Below, piece by piece: positions 7,802 to 17,163 of a stretch of DNA of 64,000 bases; the stretch's first letter is position 1, and the number at the start of each line of letters is the position of its first letter. The translations under genes were made by a program, and so were the position numbers. The DNA is from Haloactinopolyspora alba. GTDB lineage: Bacteria; Actinomycetota; Actinomycetes; Jiangellales; Jiangellaceae. The stretch lies in assembly GCF_003014555.1 (NCBI RefSeq), contig NZ_PYGE01000002.1, positions 372,001 through 436,000 on the forward strand, given 5' to 3'. The notes under the pieces are model-generated. The model was not told the origin of the DNA and did no database searches. It was given only the letters and a program-made list of their open reading frames with translations.

Positions 7802-8983
7802 ATGACGACGACGATTCACCCTCCCTCCGCCCCTGACCCGGCCGGCGACGGCGCGCCGGTGGCCGGGCTCCGCCTGGGCGATCTGCACGTACGGCCGCCG
7901 GTGGTGCTGGCGCCGATGGCCGGCATCACCAACGCGGCGTTCCGCCGGCTGTGCGCCGAGCAGGGCGCCGGGCTCTACGTCTGCGAGATGATCACCTCCC
8001 GCGGCATCGTGGAGCGAGACGAGAAGACGCTGTCGATGCTGGTGTTCGCCGACGCCGAGGATGTCCGGTCGGTGCAGCTCTACGGTGTCGACCCTTACCA
8101 CGTCGGCGAGGCCGTGCGGATACTCGCCGGTGAGTACGGCGTCGCGCACATCGATCTGAACTTCGGCTGCCCCGTCCCCAAGGTGACGCGCAAGGGCGGC
8201 GGCGCGGCGCTGCCGTACAAGCGCGGCCTGCTGGCGCGCATCCTGCACGCGGCGGTCGGTGCCGCGCAGCCGTACGGGGTCCCGGTGACGATGAAGACCC
8301 GGAAGGGCATCGACGAGCATCTGCTCACGCATCTGGACGCGGGCCGGATCGCCCAGGAGGCCGGCTGTGCGGCCATCGCGCTGCACGGGCGCACCGCGGC
8401 GCAGCACTACTCCGGGTCGGCGGACTGGGGCTCGATCGCGCGGCTCAAGGACCATGTCGACATCCCGGTGCTGGGCAACGGCGACATCTGGGAGGCCGCG
8501 GACGCCCGGCGCATGGTCGAGAGCACCGGCGCCGACGGCGTGGTCATCGGCCGGGGCTGCCTCGGCCGGCCCTGGCTGTTCCGCGACCTGGTGGCGGCGT
8601 TCGCGGGCACGCCGGTTCCGCCGCTGCCCACGCTCGGCGAGGTGGCGGTCATGATGCGGCGGCACGCAGAACTGCTGGCCGAGCTGATGGGCGAGGACCG
8701 CGGGTTGCGGGACATGCGCAAGCACGTGTCCTGGTACCTCAAGGGGTTCGTCGTCGGGCAGCAGGTGCGTGCTGCGCTCGGCATGGTCGGCGGGATGGAC
8801 GAGCTCGACCGGCTGCTCGCGGAGCTCGACCCGGACCAGCCGTTCCCCGAGTCGGAGCTGGGCACGCCGCGTGGGCGACAGGGCAGCCCGCGCAAGGTCG
8901 CCCTCCCGGAGGGGTGGCTCGACGACACCGACGGCGGGGGAGACGACCTGGCGGGCGCGGAGCTGGGGATCTCCGGAGGGTGA
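7802..8983 (+). CDS. dusB: tRNA-dihydrouridine synthase, DusB type
   Basis: This FMN-dependent enzyme reduces specific uridines to dihydrouridine in the tRNA D-loop, using NADPH. The 393-residue protein has the TIM-barrel start VLAPMAGITNAAFRRLC, the catalytic Cys motif NFGCPVPKVTRKGGGAAL, and MKTRKGI. It also has the barrel motifs LHGRTAAQHYSG and VLGNGDI, then ADGVVIGRGCLGRPWLF, followed by a helical C-terminal RNA-binding domain. ATG 7802 is preferred over an in-frame GTG 21 bp upstream. The N-terminal 25 residues are Pro-rich and poorly conserved. Confidence 0.95.
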   Translation: MTTTIHPPSAPDPAGDGAPVAGLRLGDLHVRPPVVLAPMAGITNAAFRRLCAEQGAGLYVCEMITSRGIVERDEKTLSMLVFADAEDVRSVQLYGVDPYHVGEAVRILAGEYGVAHIDLNFGCPVPKVTRKGGGAALPYKRGLLARILHAAVGAAQPYGVPVTMKTRKGIDEHLLTHLDAGRIAQEAGCAAIALHGRTAAQHYSGSADWGSIARLKDHVDIPVLGNGDIWEAADARRMVESTGADGVVIGRGCLGRPWLFRDLVAAFAGTPVPPLPTLGEVAVMMRRHAELLAELMGEDRGLRDMRKHVSWYLKGFVVGQQVRAALGMVGGMDELDRLLAELDPDQPFPESELGTPRGRQGSPRKVALPEGWLDDTDGGGDDLAGAELGISGG

Positions 8984-9122
8984 CGACGCGGGCGCCGCAC
9001 CGCCGCCGGAGGTGACGCGGTGTCTGACAGGTGGTCGACGGGGTCGTGTGGTGCGGCCGTGGCGCTTATCCTGCCGGTAACGGCACGAGCGTGTCGTCCG
9101 TGCGACCCGAAACGGAACGCCC

Positions 9123-9452
9123 ATGTCCGACGCGGCTCATTCCCTCGCGAGTGTCTCCGGCGGTGCCGGCGACGTCGTGCGTGCCGGGATCCTCGACTGG
9201 GCTTCGGCGACCGCGGTCGATCTGCGTCCGGTGCTGCAGACCGTGGCCATCACCGTCGCCGTCCTGTTCGTCATCTACAAGGCGGTCCAGTCCAAGTTCT
9301 CGCTCGGCACCATCGTGGTGTCGGCGCTGGCCGCGGGCGTGTTCGTCTGGGTGGTGTTCAACGTGAACACGCTGAGCGACACCATCGGCGAGGACCTGCC
9401 CGGCGATTCGCCGGCGGTCGACGACGCCCGTGGCGGCGCGAGTGCCGGCTGA
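9123..9452 (+). CDS. Small two-span membrane protein, unknown
   Basis: This 109-residue protein is not assigned to any family. Residues 36-56 and 62-82 form two hydrophobic helices (VLQTVAITVAVLFVIYKAV and LGTIVVSALAAGVFVWVVF) joined by a short basic turn (QSKFS). The N and C termini are soluble and the C-terminal 20 residues are Asp/Gly/Ala-rich. The start is ATG 9123. It stands alone between dusB and ppdK with gaps of 139 and 220 bp. Coding is supported by high third-position GC and a plausible topology only. Confidence 0.6.
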   Translation: MSDAAHSLASVSGGAGDVVRAGILDWASATAVDLRPVLQTVAITVAVLFVIYKAVQSKFSLGTIVVSALAAGVFVWVVFNVNTLSDTIGEDLPGDSPAVDDARGGASAG

Positions 9453-9672
9453 TCTGGTAGGCCCGGTCCTGTCTGGTCCGTACCAGTTGGTGTGCGGTGG
9501 ATCACGTGCGGGCAACCATGTGGGAGTAATCGCAGGCGGTCACGGGCACCGCGGCCGTCGACGGGAGGACGCGCACGGGGGATTGGTCCGGCATTGGTCG
9601 ACGCGGGGACGCGGTCGCCCTCACTAGGCTCCGCGCCAATCGACCCGTACACCGAGCACGGGAGGCCGGCCA

Positions 9673-12411
9673 GTGGCGCAGTACGTGTACGACTTCTCGC
9701 ACGGACGCAAGGACGATCGAGACCTGCTGGGTGGCAAGGGAGCGAACCTCGCCGAGATGACGGCGTTGGGGCTACCGGTCCCGCCCGGGTTCACCATCAC
9801 CACCGAGGCGTGCCGGGCCTACCTCGCCACCGGCAGCGAGCCGGACGGACTGGCCGATCAGGTCGCCGACCATCTCGCCGAGCTCGAGCGACGCCGTGGC
9901 CAGCGGCTCGGTGACTCGACCGACCCGCTGCTGGTGTCGGTGCGCTCCGGGGCGAAGTTCTCCATGCCCGGCATGATGGACACCGTCCTGAACGTGGGCC
10001 TGACGGACACGTCCGTCGCCGGCCTGGCCGAACGCGCCGGCGACAAGCGGTTCGCGTGGGACTCCTACCGGCGGCTGATCCAGATGTACGGCGAGACCGT
10101 CATGGGCATCGAGGGCCGGCACTTCAGCGAGGCGCTGGACGGGCTCGTCGCCGAACGGGCGGTCGCCTCTGAGGTCGAGCTGGGCACCGACGACCTCCGC
10201 GGGCTGGTGGAGCAGTTCAAGACGATCGTCGGCCGCGAGGCCGGGGAGGACTTTCCGCAGGACCCGAACCGGCAGCTGACCATGGCCACCCGCGCCGTCT
10301 TCGACTCGTGGAACACCGAACGCGCGCGGCTGTACCGGCGCCAGGAACGCATCCCGGAGGATCTGGGGACGGCGGTGAACGTGGTCTCCATGGTGTTCGG
10401 CAACCTGGGACAGGACTCCGGAACGGGTGTGGCGTTCACCCGCGACCCGGCCACCGGAGAGCAGGGCGTCTACGGCGACTACCTGCCGAACGCGCAGGGC
10501 GAGGACGTCGTGGCCGGCATCCGGAACACGTTGCAGCTGACCGAGCTGGCCGAGTTGGATCGGGCCTCGTACGACCAGCTGCTCGGCATCATGGCCACGC
10601 TCGAGCGGCACTACCGCGACCTGTGCGACATCGAGTTCACCATCGAGCGCGGCACGTTGTGGATGTTGCAGACGCGGGTGGGCAAGCGCACGGCGCCCGC
10701 GGCCTTCCGGATCGCCGGCCAGCTCGTGGACGAAGGGCTGATCAGCGACGACGAGGCGCTGTCCCGCGTCACCGGCGCCCAGCTGGCGCAGCTGATGTTC
10801 CCTCAGTTCGACCCGTCCGCGGCGCGCACCGCGATCGCGAAGGGCATGGGCGCCAGCCCGGGCGCGGCCGTCGGCAAGGCGGCCTTCGACTCGGCCACCG
10901 CCGTGCAGTGGTCGGAGCAGGGCGAGGACGTGATCCTGGTGCGGCGCGAGACCAGCCCGGACGACCTGCAGGGCATGGTCGCCGCGCGCGGCGTGCTGAC
11001 CTCGCGGGGCGGCAAGACCAGCCACGCGGCCGTCGTCGCCCGGGGGATGGGGCGGACCTGCGTGGTCGGTGTCGACGCGCTGCGCGTCGACCCGCAGACG
11101 CACACGTTCACCACGCCCGGCGGCGACCGGGTGGACGAGGGCGACGTCATCTCGATCGACGGCGGGACCGGTGAGGTGTTCCTCGGTTCCGTGCCGGTGG
11201 TCGACTCGGCCGTCGTGGACGCGCTGCCGACGGCGCCGGAGGTCGACGATGCCCGCGGCGGTGAGGACGCGTCCGCCGGTGGCGACACGGCGGACGACGA
11301 CGTCGTCGCCTCGGTCCTGTGGATCATGCGCCACGCGGACCGGACCCGGCGGCTGGGGGTGCGGGCGAACGCCGACACCGCCGACGACGCGCGGCGGGCC
11401 AGGAGCCTGGGCGCGGCCGGCATCGGGCTGTGCCGCACCGAGCACATGTTCCTCGGGCCGCGACGCAAGAGCGTGGAACGGGTGATCCTGGCGCGCACCG
11501 ACGAGCAGCGCCAGGCCGGCCTCGACGAGCTGCGGCCGCTGCAACGCGAGGACTTCACCGACATCCTCGAGGCGATGGACGGGCTCCCGGTGACGATCCG
11601 CCTGCTCGACCCGCCGCTGCACGAGTTCCTGCCGGACCTGACCGACCTGTCCGTGCGGGTGGCGGTGGCGGAGGCCACCGGCACCGAGGACGCCGAGGCG
11701 TCCGAGCTGCTGGCCGAGGTGCGGCGGCTGCACGAGCAGAACCCGATGCTGGGCATGCGCGGGGTCCGTCTCGGGGTGATGGTGCCGGGCCTGTTCGACC
11801 TGCAGGTCCGTGCCATCGCGGAGGCGACCGCCACGCTGCGGCAGCGCGGTCGCGACCCGCGCCCGGAGATCATGGTGCCGCTGGTCGCCGCCGTGCAGGA
11901 GCTGGAGGCCATCCGGGACATGGCCGACGCGACGGTCGCCGACATCGCGACGGAGTACGGCGTCGATCTCACGATCCCCATCGGCACCATGATCGAGCTG
12001 CCCCGGGCGACGATGACCGCGCACCAGATCGCCGAGGCCGCCGAGTTCTTCTCCTTCGGCACCAACGACCTGACCCAGACGACCTGGGGATTCTCCCGGG
12101 ACGACGTCGAGGCGACGTTCTTTCCCGCCTATCTCGAACGTGGCGTGTTCGGCGTCAGCCCGTTCGAGTCGATCGACGCCGAAGGCGTAGGGCGGCTGGT
12201 GTCGATCGCGGCCTGGGAGGGCAAGGAGACCCGCCCGGACCTGAAGGTCGGCGTCTGCGGTGAGCACGGAGGCGACCCGGCGTCCATCCACTTCTTCGAG
12301 TCGATCAGGCTGGACTACGTCTCGTGCTCGCCGTTCCGCGTCCCGGTCGCGCGGTTGGAGGCCGGGCGGGCGGCGTTGACCGCCGGATCGGACGGCGGTG
12401 ACAGTCGCTGA
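9673..12411 (+). CDS. ppdK: Pyruvate, phosphate dikinase
   Basis: This enzyme reversibly converts pyruvate, ATP and phosphate to PEP, AMP and pyrophosphate; it can serve gluconeogenesis or glycolysis in the cytoplasm. The 912 residues carry the N-terminal ATP-grasp domain (LLGGKGANLAEMTALGLPVPPGFTI; VSVRSGAKFSMPGMMDT). The swivelling phospho-His domain has the signature GGKTSHAAVVARGMGRTCVVG near residue 450, and the PEP/pyruvate barrel ends with FFSFGTNDLTQTTWGFSRDD and VGVCGEHGGDP, which holds the catalytic Cys. GTG 9673 has GGAGG 7 bp upstream. An insert of about 25 acidic residues (516-545) lies between the His and PEP domains. Confidence 0.97.
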   Translation: MAQYVYDFSHGRKDDRDLLGGKGANLAEMTALGLPVPPGFTITTEACRAYLATGSEPDGLADQVADHLAELERRRGQRLGDSTDPLLVSVRSGAKFSMPGMMDTVLNVGLTDTSVAGLAERAGDKRFAWDSYRRLIQMYGETVMGIEGRHFSEALDGLVAERAVASEVELGTDDLRGLVEQFKTIVGREAGEDFPQDPNRQLTMATRAVFDSWNTERARLYRRQERIPEDLGTAVNVVSMVFGNLGQDSGTGVAFTRDPATGEQGVYGDYLPNAQGEDVVAGIRNTLQLTELAELDRASYDQLLGIMATLERHYRDLCDIEFTIERGTLWMLQTRVGKRTAPAAFRIAGQLVDEGLISDDEALSRVTGAQLAQLMFPQFDPSAARTAIAKGMGASPGAAVGKAAFDSATAVQWSEQGEDVILVRRETSPDDLQGMVAARGVLTSRGGKTSHAAVVARGMGRTCVVGVDALRVDPQTHTFTTPGGDRVDEGDVISIDGGTGEVFLGSVPVVDSAVVDALPTAPEVDDARGGEDASAGGDTADDDVVASVLWIMRHADRTRRLGVRANADTADDARRARSLGAAGIGLCRTEHMFLGPRRKSVERVILARTDEQRQAGLDELRPLQREDFTDILEAMDGLPVTIRLLDPPLHEFLPDLTDLSVRVAVAEATGTEDAEASELLAEVRRLHEQNPMLGMRGVRLGVMVPGLFDLQVRAIAEATATLRQRGRDPRPEIMVPLVAAVQELEAIRDMADATVADIATEYGVDLTIPIGTMIELPRATMTAHQIAEAAEFFSFGTNDLTQTTWGFSRDDVEATFFPAYLERGVFGVSPFESIDAEGVGRLVSIAAWEGKETRPDLKVGVCGEHGGDPASIHFFESIRLDYVSCSPFRVPVARLEAGRAALTAGSDGGDSR

Positions 12412-12513
12412 ATCGTGACCCGGGTGATCTTGCCGGAGGGTGCGGCGCGCTGTACGGTTTCGCCTTGTTTGTAAGTCTCAGTGAATTTCTCTGACACATC
12501 TGAAAGGGCCATC

Positions 12514-13347
12514 GTGCGCCGTCTTGCCCATGTGGCTGCCGTGCTGCCCGCCGTCGCCGTGCTCGGCGCCGCGCTGCCCGCAGCCGCCACGGACGAACCC
12601 GAACACGATCACGAACCCCACTACTACTTCGAAGGCAACGCCCAAGACTGCGAGAACCCGGAGTTCCGCGACAACGCCGCGAGCATCGGACTCGACGAAC
12701 CCGGCGAGACGCTGTTCGACGTGGACTCCGCCGACGGGAACGGAACCACCGGCAACGAGATCATCAGCGGAACGATCCACACCGACGGGAAGTACCTCGA
12801 CGTCGTGCTGCAGGACGACTCCTACGAGATCACCGCTGTCGTCGTGAAGGGCGGCCCGAACTACGCCGTCTACCTCGAGGACCCGTGGACCGACCTGCAC
12901 TCGCCGGACCTCGATTGGGTGCCCGAAGCGGCCGCGAGGACGAGCGAGTCGGTCAGGTACCCGGCGATCAGCAACTGGTTCGTCTGCGGCGTGCAGACGT
13001 CGACCCCGACGCCGACGGAACCCCCTACGGAAACCCCGACCGAGACTCCGACGGAAACCCCGACCGAGACTCCGACGGAGTCGCCCACGGAGACCCCGAC
13101 CGAGACTCCGACGGAAACCCCGACCGAGACTCCGACGGAGTCGCCCACGGAGACGCCGGCTCCGACGGAGACCCCGGACGAGTCCCCGACCGAGACCCCG
13201 GACGAGTCGCCCACGCCGTCGCCGAGCGAGACCGACGAGGGCGAGCTTCCCGACACCGGAACATCGCCGTCGGCCATGCTGCTGCTCGGCCTGACCCTGC
13301 TCGCCGGTGCCGCGCTGGCGCTGCGGGCGCGGTTCGTGCGGAGCTGA
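12514..13347 (+). CDS. LPXTG-anchored surface protein with Thr-Pro-Glu repeat stalk
   Basis: This 277-residue sortase substrate is predicted to be exported and attached to peptidoglycan. The signal peptide covers about residues 1-25 (VLPAVAVLGAALPAAA). A unique globular region (25-165) has two Cys and no recognised domain. Residues about 165-245 are a stalk of PTETPTE-type repeats with ESPTE variants. The C terminus is the sorting signal LPDTG, a hydrophobic helix and a basic end (RARFVRS). GTG 12514 is chosen for GAAAGGG upstream and because it gives a compact signal peptide; GTG 12481 would add 11 residues. No sortase gene is in the window. Confidence 0.88.
   Translation: MRRLAHVAAVLPAVAVLGAALPAAATDEPEHDHEPHYYFEGNAQDCENPEFRDNAASIGLDEPGETLFDVDSADGNGTTGNEIISGTIHTDGKYLDVVLQDDSYEITAVVVKGGPNYAVYLEDPWTDLHSPDLDWVPEAAARTSESVRYPAISNWFVCGVQTSTPTPTEPPTETPTETPTETPTETPTESPTETPTETPTETPTETPTESPTETPAPTETPDESPTETPDESPTPSPSETDEGELPDTGTSPSAMLLLGLTLLAGAALALRARFVRS
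13006..13215 (+). repeat. Degenerate repeat encoding the Pro/Thr/Glu stalk
   Basis: Units of the type ACNCCGACSGAG recur in frame. A larger block (GAGACTCCGACGGAGTCGCC and flanks) is present twice, about 60 bp apart, near 13065-13085 and 13125-13145. Slippage would change stalk length without frameshifting the sorting signal. Confidence 0.8.
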
Positions 13348-13374
13348 CAGCCCCGCTGAGCTGACACAGCCGGG

Positions 13375-13412
13375 CCGCGGGCCGGGAGCCGTCATCGGTT
13401 CCCGGCCCGCGG
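13375..13412 (+). terminator. GC-rich hairpin after the LPXTG gene
   Basis: Arms 13375-13390 and 13397-13412 pair along 16 bases with a single mismatch around a 6-base loop. It lies 27 bp after the stop codon. No strong T run follows, which is common for high-GC terminators. Confidence 0.72.
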
Positions 13413-13754
13413 TCTCGTCTGCTGCCGCCTTTGCGTGGCGCTGCGCAGCATGATCGTCGACGATCTACCACACCATGACGTGGCAAATCGTTGATGATCA
13501 CAGGATCCAGTGGAAGTGGGCGCGCGGCTTTCCACCGACCCGCAGCCTGTTGCTGCTTGGCGGCGTACCGCGCGGGCACCGCAGGATCCTTCAGCTCCGG
13601 GCGCCCGACTGCCCGCATTGATCATGGTTGTTCGCGGACATCACGAGGCGATTCGACGCGTCCCCACCTCTACAGGACTGGTGAAGCAGCAAGAACCCTG
13701 GTGATGTCCGCGAACGAACACGCCAGTTGCTCCATATCAACAGCGGGCCGACAG
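13413..13754. other. Non-coding gap with inverted repeats
   Basis: No credible gene is seen in these 340 bases. They contain the exact palindrome GATCGTCGACGATC at 13452-13465 and related GATC-rich sequence to 13503. They also contain an exact 15-base inverted repeat (13630-13644 with 13701-13715, GTTCGCGGACATCAC) around a 56-base loop. The gap separates the LPXTG gene from the convergent L-2-hydroxyglutarate oxidase gene. Confidence 0.6.
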
Positions 13755-14960
13755 TCAGCCGCGGTCGAGCATGCCGGCGACGAGATCGTCCGCGATCGCC
13801 AGACACGCGGTGGCCGCCGGCGAGGGCGCGTTGCGCACGCACACGACGCGGCCCCGGGTGGTGACCCGGAAGTCGTCGACCAGCGTGCCGTCGGCGTCCA
13901 TGGCCTGTGCGCGGATGCCCGACGGCCCGGGCATCACGTCGGCGGCGGTCAGGCCGGGGACGTAGCGCGCCGCCGCGGCCGCGAACGCCCGCCGGTTCAG
14001 TGACCCGTACATCTCGCGGACGGCGGTGCGCCGGTTGCGCCAGGCGAACCGGCGGAACCCCGGCCAGCGCATCAGCCGACGCAGCTCGCTCAGGTCGACG
14101 TCGCGGCGGCGGTAGCCCTCGCGCGCGAACGCCAGGACGGCGTTCGGGCCGACCATGACCTCGCCGTCCACCCGGCGGGTCAGGTGCACGCCGAGGAACG
14201 GGAAACGCGGGTCCGGCACCGGATACACGAGTCCCTGGACGAGATGCCGCCGCTGTGGGCGCAGCAGCCCGAACTCCCCGCGGAACGGCACGATCCGCGG
14301 GAACTCGTCGTCGCCGGCCAGGCGGGCCAGCCGGTCGGAGTGCAGCCCGGCCGCGATCACCACCCGGTCGAAGGCCAGCGTCTCGCCGTGCGCGCCGTGC
14401 ACCAGCACCTGCGGGTTCGACTGGTCGAACCCGGTCACGTCGAAACCGGTCCGTACGGTGCCGCCGGCGGCGACGGCGTCGGCGAGCAGCGCGGACGCGA
14501 CCTCGGTGAAGTCGACGATCGCGGTCGTGGGCGAGTGCAGCCCGGCGACGCCGCGGACGTACGGCTCGATGTCGCCGAGTTCGCCCCCGTCCACCCACCG
14601 GACCCCCGGTACCCCGTTCGCGAGCGCACGGGCGTGGATGTCGGACATGCGGCGGCGTTCGCGCTCGTCCAGGGCGACCAGCAGCTTGCCGCACTCGTCG
14701 TAGGTCAGCCCGTGCTGCTCGCAGTAGTCGCGCAGCATCGACACGCCGCGTCGCGAGAACCGGGCCTTGGCCGAGCCGGGCGGGTAGTAGAGCCCGGCGT
14801 GGACGACGCCGCTGTTGCGCCCGGTCTGGTGCGTCCCCGGCGCGTCCTCCTTCTCGAGGACGGTCACCGTCGCCCGCTCGTCGGACCGGGCGAGTGCTCG
14901 CGCGACCGCGGACCCGATGATGCCGCCGCCGACGACCGCGTAGCGCGGGGGATGCGTCAT
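13755..14960 (-). CDS. lhgO: L-2-hydroxyglutarate oxidase (FAD-dependent, LhgO/DAO family)
   Basis: This enzyme oxidises L-2-hydroxyglutarate to 2-oxoglutarate, passing electrons to the membrane quinone pool or oxygen. The 401-residue protein has the N-terminal Rossmann motif VVGGGIIGSAVARAL, then LEKEDAPGTHQTGRNSGVVHAGLYY. The latter block is characteristic of the LhgO group within the DAO superfamily. FAD contacts near the C terminus are suggested by GPSGIRAQAMD. It is transcribed alone, divergent from dgt with 67 bp between starts. Other DAO-family oxidases are possible, but the HxGxxxYYPPGSxKA stretch favours LhgO. Confidence 0.88.
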   Translation of the reverse strand: MTHPPRYAVVGGGIIGSAVARALARSDERATVTVLEKEDAPGTHQTGRNSGVVHAGLYYPPGSAKARFSRRGVSMLRDYCEQHGLTYDECGKLLVALDERERRRMSDIHARALANGVPGVRWVDGGELGDIEPYVRGVAGLHSPTTAIVDFTEVASALLADAVAAGGTVRTGFDVTGFDQSNPQVLVHGAHGETLAFDRVVIAAGLHSDRLARLAGDDEFPRIVPFRGEFGLLRPQRRHLVQGLVYPVPDPRFPFLGVHLTRRVDGEVMVGPNAVLAFAREGYRRRDVDLSELRRLMRWPGFRRFAWRNRRTAVREMYGSLNRRAFAAAAARYVPGLTAADVMPGPSGIRAQAMDADGTLVDDFRVTTRGRVVCVRNAPSPAATACLAIADDLVAGMLDRG

Positions 14961-15027
14961 GGTCGGCTCCTGCCCGTTGCCCGGGTACGGCGTCGTGGCG
15001 TTCAGGACGAGAGCGTAACCTCACCCC

Positions 15028-16257
15028 GTGATGAGCGGGTACGATGACGCTGACCGGGAACGGTGGGCGACCGAGCCCCCGAAACGGGCGGTGCGTACGG
15101 CGTTCGAACGCGACCGCGCGCGGGTCCTGCACTCCGCGTCGCTGCGCAGGCTGGCCGCCAAGACCCAGGTCGTGGCGCCCGGCAGCGACGACTTCGTGCG
15201 CAACCGGCTGACCCACTCGCTGGAGGTCGCCCAGGTCGGGCGCGAGCTCGGCAAGGCGCTGGGATGCGACCCGGACATCGTCGATGCGGCCTGCCTGGCG
15301 CACGATCTCGGGCATCCGCCGTTCGGGCACAACGGCGAGGAGGTGCTGAACGACATCGCGGCGGGCATCGGCGGCTTCGAGGGGAACGCGCAGACGCTGC
15401 GCCTGCTCAGCCGGCTGGAGGCGAAGGCGGCGCACCCGCACGGCCGTTCCGCCGGGCTCAACCTCACCCGGGCGAGCCTGGACGCGGCGACGAAGTACCC
15501 GTGGACGCGCTCCGACGCGACCGGTGCGAAGTTCGGTGTCTACGACGACGACCTGGACGTGTTCGACTGGCTGCGCCAGGGTGCGGCCGGCCACCGGCGC
15601 TGCCTCGAGGCGCAGGTCATGGACTTCGCCGACGACGTCGCGTACAGCGTGCACGACGTCGAGGACGCGGTGGTCGCGGGACGGCTGCCGACGGGCGCCG
15701 AACTGTCCGACCCGGACGCGCGGGCGCGGGTCGCTGCGCTGACCCGGCAGTGGTACCTGCCTGAGGCCGACGACGACGAGCTCCTTCAGGGACTCGGACG
15801 GCTGCGCGCCCTGCCGTACTGGGTCGCCGAGTACGACGGCGGGCTGCGGGCGCTCGCAGCGCTGAAGGACATGACCAGCCAGCTCATCGGCCGGTTCTGT
15901 GACGCCGCCGAGCAGGCGACCCATGCCGCCTACGGTGGCGGGGCGCTGACCCGCTACGCCGCCGACCTGGAGGTCCCGCGGGCGACGCTGGTGGAGGTGG
16001 CCGTGCTCAAAGGGCTCGCGGGGGTGTACGTGATGACCGCGGCCGACCGTGCGCCGGTGTACCGGCACCAGCGCGAACTGGTCGAGGAGCTGGTGTCGGC
16101 GCTGCGGCTGCGGGCGCCGGGGTCGCTGGAGCCGACGTTCCGCGAGTCGTGGCGTTCGGCCGCCGACGACGCCGCCCGGCTGCGTGTCGTCGTCGACCAG
16201 GTGGCGTCGCTGACGGACGGCTCGGCGTACACCCTGCACGCCGAGCTGGTGCGGTGA
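15028..16257 (+). CDS. dgt: Deoxyguanosinetriphosphate triphosphohydrolase-like protein
   Basis: This HD-domain metal hydrolase splits dNTPs into deoxynucleoside and tripolyphosphate and influences dNTP pools. The 409 residues include [21 protein letters not shown], the metal-binding His in [16 protein letters not shown], the HD pair in [15 protein letters not shown], and the downstream Asp in [16 protein letters not shown]. Start GTG 15028 or ATG 15031 (MMSGYDD) are equivalent choices. It precedes the convergent DNA glycosylase gene by 11 bp. The dgt-dnaG proximity is common in actinobacteria. Confidence 0.95.
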   Translation: MMSGYDDADRERWATEPPKRAVRTAFERDRARVLHSASLRRLAAKTQVVAPGSDDFVRNRLTHSLEVAQVGRELGKALGCDPDIVDAACLAHDLGHPPFGHNGEEVLNDIAAGIGGFEGNAQTLRLLSRLEAKAAHPHGRSAGLNLTRASLDAATKYPWTRSDATGAKFGVYDDDLDVFDWLRQGAAGHRRCLEAQVMDFADDVAYSVHDVEDAVVAGRLPTGAELSDPDARARVAALTRQWYLPEADDDELLQGLGRLRALPYWVAEYDGGLRALAALKDMTSQLIGRFCDAAEQATHAAYGGGALTRYAADLEVPRATLVEVAVLKGLAGVYVMTAADRAPVYRHQRELVEELVSALRLRAPGSLEPTFRESWRSAADDAARLRVVVDQVASLTDGSAYTLHAELVR

Positions 16258-16268
16258 TCCCCGGGCGG

Positions 16269-17081
16269 TCACGCCGGTTGGCAGTGCGGGCACAGCACGG
16301 TGGTCCGCCCGCCCCGCTGGGTGTGTTCCAGGGTGCTCTCGCACCGGGGGCACACCCCGTCCGGGTCGTCGCGGCGGCCGGTGAGCCACGAGCGGTGGTC
16401 CGGTACCCGCCCCACCGCGCACGAGCGGGCGAGTACCGTGCGCATCCGGCGGTGCAGCCGCCGCCAGTCGCCGTCGGACAGCGACGACGCGGACGCGTCC
16501 GGGCGCAGCCGCGCGCGCCAGAGGATCTCGTCGACCAGCAGGTTGCCGAGCCCGGCGATCAGATGCTGGTCCAGCAGCGCCGGTTTGAGCCGGCGGTCGG
16601 TGTGCCGCAGCGGCCGGCTGAGCCCGGCGGGAGTGATCCGCGCGGCATCCGGTCCGATGTCGCTGAGCATCTCGTCGACGTCGGCGTCGGAGCGGGCGAG
16701 GTGGATCCCGCGCAGCTTGCGCATGTCCCGGTACCGCAGCTCACCGCCCGTCGTCACCATGACGACCCGGTCGTGCCGGTGCCGTGCCGGGGGTGGTTGC
16801 TCGTGTGCGTCGTGCCAGGACAGCGAGCCGGTCATGCCGAAATGGAAGAGCACGCTCGGCTCGCCGCTGTCGTGGCGTTCGCCGGAGCGGACGGCGGCGA
16901 TGAGCCACTTGCCGTGCCGCCGCGGGACGCACAGCCGCGCTCCGACGAGCGCGTCCCTGAGCTCGTCCGCGTCCAGCCCGCGCAGAACACCCTGGTCGAG
17001 CACGTCGACGCGATCGACCGGTCGCCCGGTGGCTCTCCTCAGCGTCCGGCGGAAACCTTCGACATCGGGGAGCTCCGGCAC
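16269..17081 (-). CDS. Fpg/Nei family DNA glycosylase
   Basis: This 270-residue base-excision repair bifunctional glycosylase/AP lyase removes oxidised bases. The N terminus MPELPDVE supplies the catalytic Pro2 and Glu3. Also visible are the conserved Lys in RRHGKWL, LFHFGMTGSL, and the helix-two-turn-helix with GLGNLLVDEILWRARL. The C-terminal zinc finger is CPRC ... GGRTTVLCPHCQ with four Cys. It could act on formamidopyrimidine/8-oxoG (MutM-like) or oxidised pyrimidines (Nei-like); sequence inspection does not decide. It is divergent from dnaG with an 82-bp gap. Confidence 0.93.
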   Translation of the reverse strand: MPELPDVEGFRRTLRRATGRPVDRVDVLDQGVLRGLDADELRDALVGARLCVPRRHGKWLIAAVRSGERHDSGEPSVLFHFGMTGSLSWHDAHEQPPPARHRHDRVVMVTTGGELRYRDMRKLRGIHLARSDADVDEMLSDIGPDAARITPAGLSRPLRHTDRRLKPALLDQHLIAGLGNLLVDEILWRARLRPDASASSLSDGDWRRLHRRMRTVLARSCAVGRVPDHRSWLTGRRDDPDGVCPRCESTLEHTQRGGRTTVLCPHCQPA

Positions 17082-17163
17082 ATCAGGGAGCTACCCAGAA
17101 CCGGCCGTGATCATTCGCCGTCCGCTCGTGCTCGGTCATGGTGGCGGACGTAGACTCGCCGCC

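Noticed and set aside
9453-9672. Riboswitch in the 220-bp ppdK leader
   Set aside because: Some GC-rich pairing is possible, but no known riboswitch consensus could be matched by eye.
9772-12291. 839-codon open frame antisense to ppdK
   Set aside because: It mirrors the strong codon bias of ppdK, gives a His/Arg/Gly-rich product with no domains, and is typical of antisense frames in high-GC DNA.
13591-16422. 943-codon minus-strand frame across lhgO and dgt
   Set aside because: It overlaps two well-supported genes in the wrong frame and has low-complexity Arg/Pro/Gly composition.
16300-17163. Long open frame in phase with dnaG, upstream of it
   Set aside because: It runs antisense through the Fpg/Nei glycosylase gene, has Ser/Arg-rich composition without homology, and DnaG similarity begins at 17164/17167.
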